Shown here: piece by piece, positions 1-7,556 of the stretch
Layout of the letters: each line of letters opens with the position of its first letter
How positions within the stretch are numbered: position 1 is the first letter of the stretch
NCBI GenBank assembly: GCA_002495645.1
Contig: DAGF01000034.1
Coordinates: 1 to 12,276, forward strand
Reading direction: 5' to 3'
DNA: 12,276 bases
Source: Euryarchaeota archaeon UBA549
GTDB taxonomy: Archaea; Thermoplasmatota; Poseidoniia; Poseidoniales; Poseidoniaceae
Translations under genes and position numbers: made by a program
The notes under the pieces: generated by a model
Seen by the model: only the letters and a program-made list of their open reading frames with translations
The model's database searches: none
Told to the model about the DNA's origin: nothing

Positions 1-377
1 TTGTGCATCGCCACGAGCATCCGAGACTTCCGAGCAATGCGCTGGTTGACGGTGCTGTGATTGTGGGTCGTCCCGTTTTTCCGGTGCTGGATGAATTCTT
101 CCTCGGCGTTGATTTCAAAGGACCCCGACCAGTGTTTTTGCTCAACCACGAGCAACGTGTTTCCGCCGACAATGACCAAGTCGATTTCTCGCTTTCCACC
201 CTGCTCAGCATCGGGTATGCGCACGGATTCAAAGATGTGCCAACCGTTCTTCTTTCCCGCAGCCCGGCTGATTTTCGCAAGCCGCTGCTCGGCCAATTCA
301 CCGGCACGATGAATGTCATCGGGAGGATGATGCCTCCGTCGTTCCCGCCACCATTTCCAACGTTGGGAGAGTTTCAT
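1..377 (-). CDS. NERD-domain (nuclease-related) protein, truncated at window edge
   Basis: Only the first 125 codons are present; the gene runs off the left end without a stop. Reading from the ATG at 377, the protein has a very basic, Trp-rich start (WKWWRERRRHH, residues 7-17), then the NERD fold signature: A-G-E at 25-27, E-I-D at 64-66, a hydrophobic strand (LVIVGG) and V-E-Q-K at 78-81 followed by H-W-S-G. NERD domains are known as PD-(D/E)XK-like, with the Asp and the ExK doublet expected to bind metal; D66, E79 and K81 fit. It begins 5 nt after the stop of the HAD gene, with GGTGA (383-387) overlapping that stop as ribosome binding site, so it is the last visible gene of the lipid-reductase run. 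Bacterial and archaeal NERD proteins are often fused to helicase, kinase or zinc-ribbon domains, which could lie outside the window. A role in DNA handling is family-based inference; no substrate can be named. Confidence 0.8.
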   Translation of the reverse strand, partial: MKLSQRWKWWRERRRHHPPDDIHRAGELAEQRLAKISRAAGKKNGWHIFESVRIPDAEQGGKREIDLVIVGGNTLLVVEQKHWSGSFEINAEEEFIQHRKNGTTHNHSTVNQRIARKSRMLVAMH

Positions 378-382
378 GCTGT

Positions 383-387
383 TCACC
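383..387 (-). promoter_or_regulatory. ribosome binding site of the NERD gene, overlapping the HAD stop
   Basis: On the minus strand GGTGA lies 5 nt before the ATG at 377, and its TGA is the stop codon of the upstream HAD gene. It matches the 16S anti-Shine-Dalgarno complement (GGAGGTGA) and supports translational coupling of the two genes. Confidence 0.55.
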
Positions 388-1171
388 GCAAGAGTTCATC
401 CACGCTGCCCACGATGATGGAGGGTCGTTGTTCAGCCCCATCGGGCAACGCGTCAACATCGGCTTGCGTTGCCTCGCCGGAAAGGACGAGAATCCCCACA
501 ACACCCGCGCGCGTCGCCATCGCCATGTCCGTGTAGAGTCGGTCGCCCACCATGGCACAACGTTCGGGTTGCAGGCCGAGCGCCTCAATTTTGTGAAGGA
601 TCATGCCGGCGTTGGGTTTGCCCGTGATGTGTTCTGGTTCGACACCGGTGGTCACTTTGAACATGGCAAGATAAGCACCGACATCCGGCAAGCCACCGTC
701 AGGACTGGGGCAGACCATGTCGGGATGACTGGCGACGAGCGGCACACCTGCATGCATGTGGATGCTGGCTTGAGCGATTTTCTCGTAGGTTAACTCCGTG
801 TCGTAACCCAGCACCACGTATTCGGGGGTTGGGCTCCGTGTCTCCACCCCTATCGCTTCGAGCATGCTGCGCATGCCTTCTGTACCAACCAACCACGTCT
901 TCGTAATGCCGTTCTTTTGCAACCAGGCCAACAGGTCGTGGGTTGAGAGCAATACATCGTCCTCCGTGGCTTCAAGACCGAGGGCGTGAAGCTTTGTCAA
1001 GTACTGGGCGACCGATTTGGATGAATTATTGGAAAGAAAGTAGCGTTGGACGCCTTGTTCTTTGCATCGCTCGAGAAAGGCTTCAGCGCCATCAATCAGT
1101 TCACCGCCCAAGTAAATGGTCCCGTCAAGGTCAAGAAAAACGGCGTCAATGCCCGAAAGGGATGCGTCCAT
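383..1171 (-). CDS. HAD-superfamily phosphatase, NagD-like class IIA
   Basis: A 262-residue HAD hydrolase of the NagD / p-nitrophenylphosphatase / phosphoglycolate phosphatase group. All four HAD motifs are visible: motif I DLDGT with nucleophile D14 and acid D16, motif II Ser47 in LSNNSSKS, motif III Lys185 in GKPNAGM, and motif IV GDRLYTDM with D210 and D215. The stretch from about 80 to 180 between motifs II and III is the alpha/beta C2 cap of class IIA. It should be a cytosolic Mg-dependent phosphomonoesterase; members differ widely in substrate (sugar phosphates, UMP, phosphoglycolate, glycerol phosphate), so none is assigned. The start is well supported: the preceding gene ends in TAA, then GGTGG and 4 nt, then ATG. 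It lies 9 nt after a geranylgeranyl reductase gene and 5 nt before the NERD gene, almost certainly one transcript. A link to lipid precursors is only positional. Confidence 0.85.
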   Translation of the reverse strand: MDASLSGIDAVFLDLDGTIYLGGELIDGAEAFLERCKEQGVQRYFLSNNSSKSVAQYLTKLHALGLEATEDDVLLSTHDLLAWLQKNGITKTWLVGTEGMRSMLEAIGVETRSPTPEYVVLGYDTELTYEKIAQASIHMHAGVPLVASHPDMVCPSPDGGLPDVGAYLAMFKVTTGVEPEHITGKPNAGMILHKIEALGLQPERCAMVGDRLYTDMAMATRAGVVGILVLSGEATQADVDALPDGAEQRPSIIVGSVDELLR

Positions 1172-1180
1172 GGTGCCACC

Positions 1181-2569
1181 TTAGAACATCAAGGTCTTGA
1201 ACATGAACCATGGGGAGTGGAGATTTTCCTGCGCTTCTTTGCTGGCGATCATTTCCGTCATCATCTCTTGAATGGCGGGCTTTTTCGAGGCTTTTCCGAC
1301 AAACCAGTTGAGCAACCACGCCCGACGACTCATTTTTTGCATGCGGAACGAGTTGGTCAATTCCGGGCCCAACGCCTTCCAAAGCGCCTCCTGATATTCT
1401 TCTGGCTCTTTTCCTTGGAGGATGTGCAGCGCAGCCATTTCGCCACTGACGAGCGCATTACCAACCCCTTCTCCACTGAACGGGTCAACCAAGGATGCAG
1501 CGTCGCCCACGAGGTAAATCCCCTTGCTTGCTGAGCGACGAGGTTGATTGCTGGCCTTTTTTCTCGGCGAGCCAAACGGCAGTTGCCAACCCTTGCCGGT
1601 GCCGGCAATCATCGAAGCCTCAGCAAATCGGTCCTTGAACAGCGGATGCTCTGCGATGACTTCAGCTTGGAGGGCTTTGAGCTTCTTGGATTGCTTATCC
1701 AGCAGCGACATCACCATCCCGATACCGACGTTGACCACACCTTCGGCTACTGGGAAGAGCCAGAAATAGCCTGGGATGACCGTGTCAACAAAATGAATCT
1801 CAATATCGCCAACGTTGTCTTCACAACCTTTCACGCCGCGCCAATATTCTCGGTAGCCGGCGCAGTAATGCGAACGGTCAACCATGGGCTCTTCGTAGGT
1901 TTCTTCGAGCATGGATTTCGCCACCGGGCAGCGATAACCAGCAGCACCGACGATGTTTGGGGCGTGGAATGTCAATTCCTCACCCTTTCGCCCACCGACG
2001 CGAACAACGACGCCGCGGGCGTGTCGAGCAGAACCACTTCCTTTCCCGGGGTCTTCGCCACCATTACCATCGTCGTACAGGACGTCGCGGACATCGCCGC
2101 CCTGAATCACCGCTCCACCCGCGTCTCGAACGAGTTGCTGGACCTGATTGAACAGGAGGTGGTCAAATTGTTGACGAGGCAGCGAATAGCCTGCTTCAAG
2201 CCGTTGCACGTCTTCTTCGGGCAGCGCTACACGGACGCTGTGGCCTTTGGGTGAAGAGAAGACGATACCGGTCACGCGGAAGTGGGGCGTGCTTTCCAAC
2301 GTCTCTTTGACGCCAAGGCGCTTTACGTGGCTGAGTGATTTGCCGCCCACGGCGTCGCCACAGATTTTGTCGCGTGGCCACGTCTCTTTTTCGACGAGCA
2401 ACACGCGTTGACCTTCCATGGCCAAATAGCCCGCTGCTGCCGAACCACCAGGCCCTCCTCCGACCACGATGCTGTCAAAGGATTCGCCGGTTTTTGGAGC
2501 AGGGCCGGACTCGATGGGGTGCTTCCAAACCACGTCCGCTCCCGTTCGTGGCTCGCCCATGATTTCCAT
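1181..2569 (-). CDS. geranylgeranyl reductase family FAD-dependent oxidoreductase
   Basis: A 462-residue flavoprotein of the geranylgeranyl reductase family, which in archaea saturates the isoprenoid chains of membrane lipids (digeranylgeranyl-glycerophospholipid reductase and relatives). Visible marks: Rossmann dinucleotide loop G37-x-G39-x-x-G42 with acidic E60 at the end of the second strand, the K-I-C-G-D element at 68-72, the family stretch PGYFWLFPV at 266-274, and the second FAD motif GDAASLVDPFSGEG starting at G355. The C-terminal part is helical and basic/Trp-rich, as expected for a protein peripheral to the membrane. A Gly/Asp-rich insertion at about 166-180 is probably a disordered loop. 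The first 30 residues precede the fold and no clear ribosome binding site precedes the ATG at 2569, so the message may be leaderless; the ATG at 2560 is an alternative. It is the first gene of the reductase-HAD-NERD run. Which bond or lipid is reduced cannot be told from sequence. Confidence 0.9.
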   Translation of the reverse strand: MEIMGEPRTGADVVWKHPIESGPAPKTGESFDSIVVGGGPGGSAAAGYLAMEGQRVLLVEKETWPRDKICGDAVGGKSLSHVKRLGVKETLESTPHFRVTGIVFSSPKGHSVRVALPEEDVQRLEAGYSLPRQQFDHLLFNQVQQLVRDAGGAVIQGGDVRDVLYDDGNGGEDPGKGSGSARHARGVVVRVGGRKGEELTFHAPNIVGAAGYRCPVAKSMLEETYEEPMVDRSHYCAGYREYWRGVKGCEDNVGDIEIHFVDTVIPGYFWLFPVAEGVVNVGIGMVMSLLDKQSKKLKALQAEVIAEHPLFKDRFAEASMIAGTGKGWQLPFGSPRKKASNQPRRSASKGIYLVGDAASLVDPFSGEGVGNALVSGEMAALHILQGKEPEEYQEALWKALGPELTNSFRMQKMSRRAWLLNWFVGKASKKPAIQEMMTEMIASKEAQENLHSPWFMFKTLMF

Positions 2570-2652
2570 GGATGGGGGGCGCTCTTTGAGGGTATGGATG
2601 AGGGAGGCTCAAACACCACCACCCTCATGACCCGTGGGCCCCTGCGAAGGGC
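2570..2652. promoter_or_regulatory. divergent intergenic control region, reductase / EamA permease
   Basis: These 83 bases separate two divergent start codons and must carry, or overlap, promoters for both the lipid-reductase run and the permease/PLP-enzyme pair. The sequence is GC-rich, and I see no clear archaeal TATA box or BRE in it, so no individual element is called. AAGG at 2647-2650 is a weak ribosome binding candidate very close to the permease ATG. Confidence 0.4.
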
Positions 2653-3633
2653 ATGAATGACGCTACCGTCGAAGCGACAACGTCGTTCGAACCCCAACGT
2701 CGCAAAGCCGCGTTGGTTTTGTTGGCCGTAACCCTCGTTTGGGGCGCGACCTTCATTTGGATGAAACAAGCCTTGAACGCCTTGGAGGTTGAAATTGAGA
2801 CCTTTGGGACGTTTTCCGTGGTCGCTCTGCTCGTGGCCCTCCGCTTCCTCATTGCGATGGTGCTCGTGCTCGCCTTCTTTCCAAAGGCCAGGGCCGGCCT
2901 TCGCTCATCATCCATTTGGAAGGGCGGCTCAATTCTCGGCGGCCTCATGCTGGTGGGTTTCGTCAGCCAAATGGTCGCTTTGAACGACATCAACCCTTCA
3001 ACCTCAGCGTTCTTGACATCGCTGTACGTTGTTATGACGGCCTTGCTGACCATGCGCATGAGCGAACACCCACCGCGACGGGCCCTTTACTGGGGCGTTT
3101 TGATGGCGACCATCGGCGCGGGCTTCATCGAAGGCCCACCACACCTTTCGTGGGGCTGGGGCGAGATCATCACGGTGATGTGCGCTCTTTTCTTCGCTCT
3201 TCACATCATCTTCACACAGAAGTTGACCTTGGAATTTGACCCGTTGATGTTGACGCTGACCTCCTTTATCGTGGTCGGGGGCGGCTCGTTGCTCCTCGCA
3301 CTTGCATCAAGTGGCGCTGATGCCACCACCATGGTCAGCGATGTTTTGGCCCGAGAGGGAGTGCTGGTGCCCGTATTCCTCTTGGGCTTGGGAGGGTCGT
3401 TCTTTTGCCTGATGGCGTTAAACATGTTTCAGCGCCACATGCATCCGGTACAAGCCGCCATCATCTACGCCTTTGAACCGGTATGGGCCACTATCTTTGG
3501 TTTGGGGCTTGGCCTCGTGAGTTGGACGTGGTGGATTCCGTTTGGTGGCGGCGTGCTTTTGTTCGGAAACATATTGGTGGAAATTACATCCCCGGATTCA
3601 GATGATCAATCCGAGCCTCAGGCTTCCGTGTAG
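2653..3633 (+). CDS. EamA/RhaT (DMT) family permease
   Basis: A 326-residue polytopic membrane protein with about ten hydrophobic segments in two repeated halves, the usual plan for the drug/metabolite transporter superfamily (EamA domains). Typical elements are LVWGATFIWMKQAL (28-41) in the first helix, the NPSTSAFLTSLYVV stretch (114-127) that ends the first EamA unit, and AFEPVWATIFG (273-283) at the matching place in the second. N and C termini are polar and probably cytosolic. Family members mostly export amino acids or small metabolites, some import; the substrate is unknown here. The gene ends 39 nt before a cystathionine gamma-synthase/lyase-type gene on the same strand, so both are probably on one transcript, which would fit export of a thiol or amino acid (inference). 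Start chosen at the first ATG after the divergent region. Confidence 0.9.
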   Translation: MNDATVEATTSFEPQRRKAALVLLAVTLVWGATFIWMKQALNALEVEIETFGTFSVVALLVALRFLIAMVLVLAFFPKARAGLRSSSIWKGGSILGGLMLVGFVSQMVALNDINPSTSAFLTSLYVVMTALLTMRMSEHPPRRALYWGVLMATIGAGFIEGPPHLSWGWGEIITVMCALFFALHIIFTQKLTLEFDPLMLTLTSFIVVGGGSLLLALASSGADATTMVSDVLAREGVLVPVFLLGLGGSFFCLMALNMFQRHMHPVQAAIIYAFEPVWATIFGLGLGLVSWTWWIPFGGGVLLFGNILVEITSPDSDDQSEPQASV

Positions 3634-3672
3634 AAGCGTTCAAAGAGCGGGTTTCGCTGGAGAAAAACGGAG

Positions 3673-4854
3673 ATGCGCATGCCGGACAAAAAAGAATCCA
3701 CTCGCTTTGCCACCTGCGCCGTTCACAGCGGCACGCAACACATCGGCGACGCCGTCAATACACCCATCTTCCAATCATCGACCTACAAATTGACCGACGA
3801 ACGCTATGCGGGTTGGGCAGCCGGCGCGCAACACACCCTTCTCTATGCGCGTCTTTCCAACGTCAATTCGGACGCCGTGGCTCAGAAATTGGCAGCGATG
3901 GAGCATGGCGAGGATGCCGAGACCTTTTCATCGGGCATGGGCGCCATTTCGACCACCCTTCTCGCCCTGCTCAACGAAGGCGACCACATGGTCGCCAGTG
4001 CAGATATTTACGGCGGCACCTACGGACTGCTCACCGAGGAACTTTCCCGCTTTGGCCTCTCAACAACGATGGCCGATATGCGAGACCCTTCGTCATACGA
4101 AGCCGCCATTCAAGACAACACGAAACTTCTCTACATCGAGACCTTGACAAATCCTGTCCTCAAGGTGTGCGATGTCGAGGCCATGGTGGACGTGGCCAAG
4201 CGTCACAACCTTCTGTTGATTATCGACAACACCTTCGCTTCGCCGTGGGGTTGCAAACCGCTCACGATGGGCGTTGACCTCGTTATTCACTCCACGACGA
4301 AGTACTTGGGTGGTCATTCCGATATTTTGGGTGGCGCCGTGGTCGGTTCAAAGGAACTGATCGCGAAAATCTTCAGGTGCAAGATGCACTTTGGTGCAGC
4401 CCCCGACCCACATTCATGCTATCTGCTCGAGCGCGGAATGCGCACGTTGGATGTTCGCATGCCTCGGATTTGCGAGAACGCCCACACTCTCGCCCAACGG
4501 CTTGAGGCTCACGACGCCATCGAGCGTGTGTACCATTCCAAGTTGGAAAGCCACCCCGATTACGAAGTGGCGCAACGCATCCTACCTCATGGTTCTGGGA
4601 TGGTCGCATTCGTTGTCAAGGGCGGCGACCAAGCAGCCCTCGACTTCATGCGAAAACTGAACATCATCTACGAAGCCACCAGCCTCGGTGGCGTTGAATC
4701 GCTCATTGAATGCCCGTTCAATTCCAGCCACATGTCCGTCCCCGAAGACATCCGAGTGGCGGCTGGCGTGGTTCCTGGCTTTGTTCGGCTCAGCATCGGT
4801 ATCGAGGATGTTGAAGACCTCTGGGCCGATATTGAAGGCGCATTGTCTGCGTAG
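3673..4854 (+). CDS. Cys/Met metabolism PLP-dependent enzyme (cystathionine gamma-synthase/lyase type)
   Basis: A 393-residue enzyme, normal length for the Cys/Met-metabolism PLP family (cystathionine gamma-synthase, gamma-lyase, beta-lyase, O-acetylhomoserine sulfhydrylase). Visible residues: Y58-x-R60 that reaches the cofactor phosphate of the partner subunit, SSGMGA at 86-91, Y113 of IYGGTY stacking on the ring, D185 of IIDNTFASP pairing with the pyridine nitrogen, and PLP Lys210 in HSTTKYLGGH. The family works as a cytosolic tetramer on cystathionine or activated homoserine. YGGTY (not the YGCT of methionine gamma-lyase) favours synthase, gamma-lyase or sulfhydrylase, but I cannot choose among them. 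GGAG at 3659-3662 suits the ATG at 3673, while GGAG at 3669-3672 gives better spacing for the ATG at 3679; the difference is two residues. Its stop lies 13 bp from the stop of the convergent orphan gene. Confidence 0.9.
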   Translation: MRMPDKKESTRFATCAVHSGTQHIGDAVNTPIFQSSTYKLTDERYAGWAAGAQHTLLYARLSNVNSDAVAQKLAAMEHGEDAETFSSGMGAISTTLLALLNEGDHMVASADIYGGTYGLLTEELSRFGLSTTMADMRDPSSYEAAIQDNTKLLYIETLTNPVLKVCDVEAMVDVAKRHNLLLIIDNTFASPWGCKPLTMGVDLVIHSTTKYLGGHSDILGGAVVGSKELIAKIFRCKMHFGAAPDPHSCYLLERGMRTLDVRMPRICENAHTLAQRLEAHDAIERVYHSKLESHPDYEVAQRILPHGSGMVAFVVKGGDQAALDFMRKLNIIYEATSLGGVESLIECPFNSSHMSVPEDIRVAAGVVPGFVRLSIGIEDVEDLWADIEGALSA

Positions 4855-4867
4855 AGAAATTCACCCA

Positions 4868-6616
4868 TCAGGAACTTCCTGTGGTTGTTTTGAGTGTCTC
4901 AAACGTGGTCTTCCACGCTTCTTGAAGTTCTGGGATTTCGGCTTCATCAGCATCGACGAGCTGTTTCCCAATCGTCCAGAGTTCGGTGGTGGGGACGGCC
5001 CAAACACCGCCGCGGTCCCGGGCGTTGTTTTCGAAGTGCCATTCTTGTCCACCGGAACGCCCGACCGCTACCAGCCACGCCCATGCCGCGGCAGCCTCGT
5101 CCAGTGAAGCGTGTCGTGCCGTGGCTTTCCGCTCGACTGAACCCATGCCTTGGGTCAGGCCGGCCACGATGTAGTTGTGAATCATGCCGGCGGCAAGGCC
5201 CGCATTTTCTTTCGAGGGGAAGCGAGCTTTTTGTTGAGCGAGGGCTTTGGCTTGGTCAAGGCCCTTGAGGAATTTTCCAAAGGGTTTGGGCGAGTCTCGT
5301 TGCTCTTTCCAAATGGTCTCGGCGTCATCGCCTTCCAGGCCGAGGACGGCCAGTGCCTCGTGGCCGTGCGTGGGCCAAAAAGCGGTGAGGACATCACCGC
5401 ACGAAGCGCTCTTCATGATGCGAATACAACGGTCTTCGCGTTGTTCGGGGCTGCCTTTGGCCTCAATTCGCAAGCCAATACTGTCTTCATGAGGTTCGGT
5501 GAGAGCGAGTCGGAGAATCTCAGCGGCCAGCAAACGTTCCTCGTTTGAGCCGCCCATTGGACCCAAGGCGTTTTCCAACGTCTCGAGGTCCGTTCCGTCA
5601 AGCCAAGTTTCGCCAACGAGCACACCTTCGTCGATGCTTTCCATGACGGTCTGCTTCATGGCCGAGGCTACGATGCCTTCGTTCATGGTCAGGCCTTGCC
5701 AGGCGTCAATCACCTTTTCGATACCGTCGAGACAAGGTTGTGGGAGCGTTTGCCCCTCTGGCCACCCTTCCGGTGTCCAATGAGCGTCCATGGTGAGAAT
5801 GGAGGGCAACAGCGGCGGAAGCATGGACAGGGCGAGGTGGTGAACAAATGGCGAATCCTTCTTTTGGAAGGTTTCGAGAGCGTCAAGTCCCAAACCGACC
5901 ACAGGTCCGTGGTGGAAGCGCAATGCGACGTGCCCGGTGGACGATGCTCGCCCTGCAACCACACCTTCTGGGTCCAATCCTTCAGTTGTCCATACGGTAC
6001 GGCCATCAACTTCGGTGCTGATCAACTCAAATCTCGACCGTTTCAGGACATCACTCAACCATTCCTCGGGCGGGTTTGGGTTGGGCCCGGTGCAGACAAA
6101 GCCTCCGTCCCAGCTGAAGAAATACATGCCTCGGCGAGCGTGGTCTTCCCAAGGAAGCATGCGCAGCGTCAAGTTGGCGTAGTTTTGGATGCCCGCCAGA
6201 TAACCGGGCTTCCCGTCACCTCGGCGAACATAGGACCCTGAACCAAACGAAGAAGAATTGAACTGCCCTACCATCGTGAATTGTTCGTCGTGCGAAGCGT
6301 GCAGGGAGCCGGCGAAGGCTTTGGCAACATCATCACCACGCTTGGCCATCATTCGCTTTTGCAACCACTTCAAATCGTCCTTTTTCTTGATGATTCGTTC
6401 AATTTCCGAGAGCGTCTTCGTCACCGGGTCGGTTCGTCCCCACCGGAGCCTTCCGGAGAACAACATGGCGGGAAGATGGCTGCGTGGATTTTCTCTGAAT
6501 TGGCCCAACTCTCGAGCGAGTTTTTTCGCCGTTGCTTCGTTGGCCTGCTTGGTCCCACGCATCCTCGCTTTGGTCTTTTTTTGACCGGGGAACTCAACTT
6601 TCGACGGCGCCGGCAC
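4868..6616 (-). CDS. hypothetical protein, 582 residues, unrecognised family
   Basis: I do not recognise this protein. The frame is uninterrupted for 582 codons and its base composition matches its neighbours, so it is very likely a real gene. It starts with GTG, with a G-rich run (GGGGG) 6 nt upstream; an ATG at 6562 (residue 19) is an alternative. The N-terminus to about residue 95 is strongly basic (KKTKARMRGTK, IIKKKDD, KRMMAKR) and could bind nucleic acid or another polyanion. Residues 110-215 are rich in Gly, Ser and aromatics (FNSSSFGSGSY, FFSWDGGFVCTGPNPNPPEEW), suggesting beta structure. The rest is mostly helical and acidic. There is no signal peptide, membrane segment, nucleotide-binding loop or Cys pair that would make a metal site, so it is probably cytosolic. 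It stands alone, convergent with the PLP enzyme and divergent from the PqqB-like gene, so context gives no function. Confidence 0.75.
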   Translation of the reverse strand: MPAPSKVEFPGQKKTKARMRGTKQANEATAKKLARELGQFRENPRSHLPAMLFSGRLRWGRTDPVTKTLSEIERIIKKKDDLKWLQKRMMAKRGDDVAKAFAGSLHASHDEQFTMVGQFNSSSFGSGSYVRRGDGKPGYLAGIQNYANLTLRMLPWEDHARRGMYFFSWDGGFVCTGPNPNPPEEWLSDVLKRSRFELISTEVDGRTVWTTEGLDPEGVVAGRASSTGHVALRFHHGPVVGLGLDALETFQKKDSPFVHHLALSMLPPLLPSILTMDAHWTPEGWPEGQTLPQPCLDGIEKVIDAWQGLTMNEGIVASAMKQTVMESIDEGVLVGETWLDGTDLETLENALGPMGGSNEERLLAAEILRLALTEPHEDSIGLRIEAKGSPEQREDRCIRIMKSASCGDVLTAFWPTHGHEALAVLGLEGDDAETIWKEQRDSPKPFGKFLKGLDQAKALAQQKARFPSKENAGLAAGMIHNYIVAGLTQGMGSVERKATARHASLDEAAAAWAWLVAVGRSGGQEWHFENNARDRGGVWAVPTTELWTIGKQLVDADEAEIPELQEAWKTTFETLKTTTGSS

Positions 6617-6677
6617 TGAGTTCCCCCATCACGACGGGTTTGGTGGTGAGGTTTGAGACCTTCGCGTGAAAGGGCTC
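6617..6677. promoter_or_regulatory. divergent intergenic region, orphan gene / PqqB-like gene
   Basis: These 61 bases (49 if the GTG at 6666 starts the plus-strand gene) separate two divergent genes. They contain GGTGGTGAGG around 6642-6651 on the plus strand, which resembles a ribosome binding site but is 14 nt or more from either plus-strand start. I see no clear TATA element. Confidence 0.35.
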
Positions 6678-7556
6678 ATGTTCGTGTCCCCCATGGGCAC
6701 ACCCATGCCGACGGTGACGCTGCTTGGAATCGCTCAAGACGGCGGCCGTCCGCACCCGGGTTGCCAGCGTCCGTGTTGTGAGGGCCTTGGTCCTGAAGAC
6801 GTCCAGCACCCCGTCAGTTTGGGCATCGTTGACGAACACGGCCAAGGCCACCTCATTGAAGCCACGCGGGCCTTGGGTGAACAACTTCGTATTTGGGGGC
6901 ACCCTCCACTTCGTTCAGTTCTCCTCACCCACGCCCATTTTGGCCACGTGGACGGGCTGGGTCTTTTCGGCCGTGAAACGCTCAACGCGTCCGGCCTCAA
7001 CCTCTACGTCTCTTCGTCCATGCAGAACCTCATCGAGCGCACACCACAATGGGCCCTCATGCTCGACCAGGGTGTGTTCTCAACGACCTCCATTTCCTCA
7101 GGCGTATCCCATGCACTTTCCGATGAAGTTCATGTTGAGCCGATAGCCGTCCCCCACCGGGCCGAACTCTCCGACATGCACGCCTTTGTTGTCCGTGGAC
7201 CGAATCGTTCCGTCCTTTTCCTTCCAGACCACGACCGCTGGGACGATACACTTGCCCATCACGGCGTATCAACGATTCGAGAATGGCTCACTCAGTTGAA
7301 GGTCGATGTGGCGCTGGTGGACGGCACCTTCTGGAGCAGCGACGAACTCTCGGGGCGCTCCCAACTTGAGGTGCCCCACCCACCCGTGGCCGAATCACTT
7401 GAACGGCTTGGGCCGCGAAGGGACGGCGACCCAGACATCATTTTCATTCATCTCAACCACACCAACCCGCTCTACAACACCACATCTGAGCAACATCAAA
7501 CGCTCATGGACATGGGGTGGACGGTTGGCCAGCAAGGCATGACGTTCACGCTGTGA
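6678..7556 (+). CDS. PqqB-like metallo-beta-lactamase-fold protein
   Basis: A 292-residue protein matching PqqB, the MBL-fold protein of pyrroloquinoline quinone biosynthesis, in its special motifs: LGIAQDGGRPHPGC near the N-terminus with a Cys cluster (C29, C33, C34; PqqB has a comparable structural zinc site), VPHRAE, FLPDHDRWDD, and IHLNHTNP near the C-terminus, close to the PqqB-type INNTNP. The metal-site loop reads THAHFGH (H85, H87, H90), so three His are kept but the usual Asp of HxHxDH is Gly. No pqqA, C, D or E and no quinoprotein lie nearby, so 'PqqB-like hydrolase' is safer than PqqB. Start is uncertain: GTG 6666, ATG 6678 (AAAGGG upstream), and ATG 6705, which would begin directly before the conserved strand. 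The 3' end overlaps the convergent symporter gene by 11 bp. Confidence 0.75.
   Translation: MFVSPMGTPMPTVTLLGIAQDGGRPHPGCQRPCCEGLGPEDVQHPVSLGIVDEHGQGHLIEATRALGEQLRIWGHPPLRSVLLTHAHFGHVDGLGLFGRETLNASGLNLYVSSSMQNLIERTPQWALMLDQGVFSTTSISSGVSHALSDEVHVEPIAVPHRAELSDMHAFVVRGPNRSVLFLPDHDRWDDTLAHHGVSTIREWLTQLKVDVALVDGTFWSSDELSGRSQLEVPHPPVAESLERLGPRRDGDPDIIFIHLNHTNPLYNTTSEQHQTLMDMGWTVGQQGMTFTL

Noticed and set aside
3..536. A 177-codon plus-strand frame at the left edge
   Set aside because: The minus strand encodes the NERD motifs and the HAD C-terminus over the same bases; the plus frame would overlap both.
4855..4867. Possible terminator between convergent genes
   Set aside because: Only 13 bases, with no stem and no T-run; nothing can be called.
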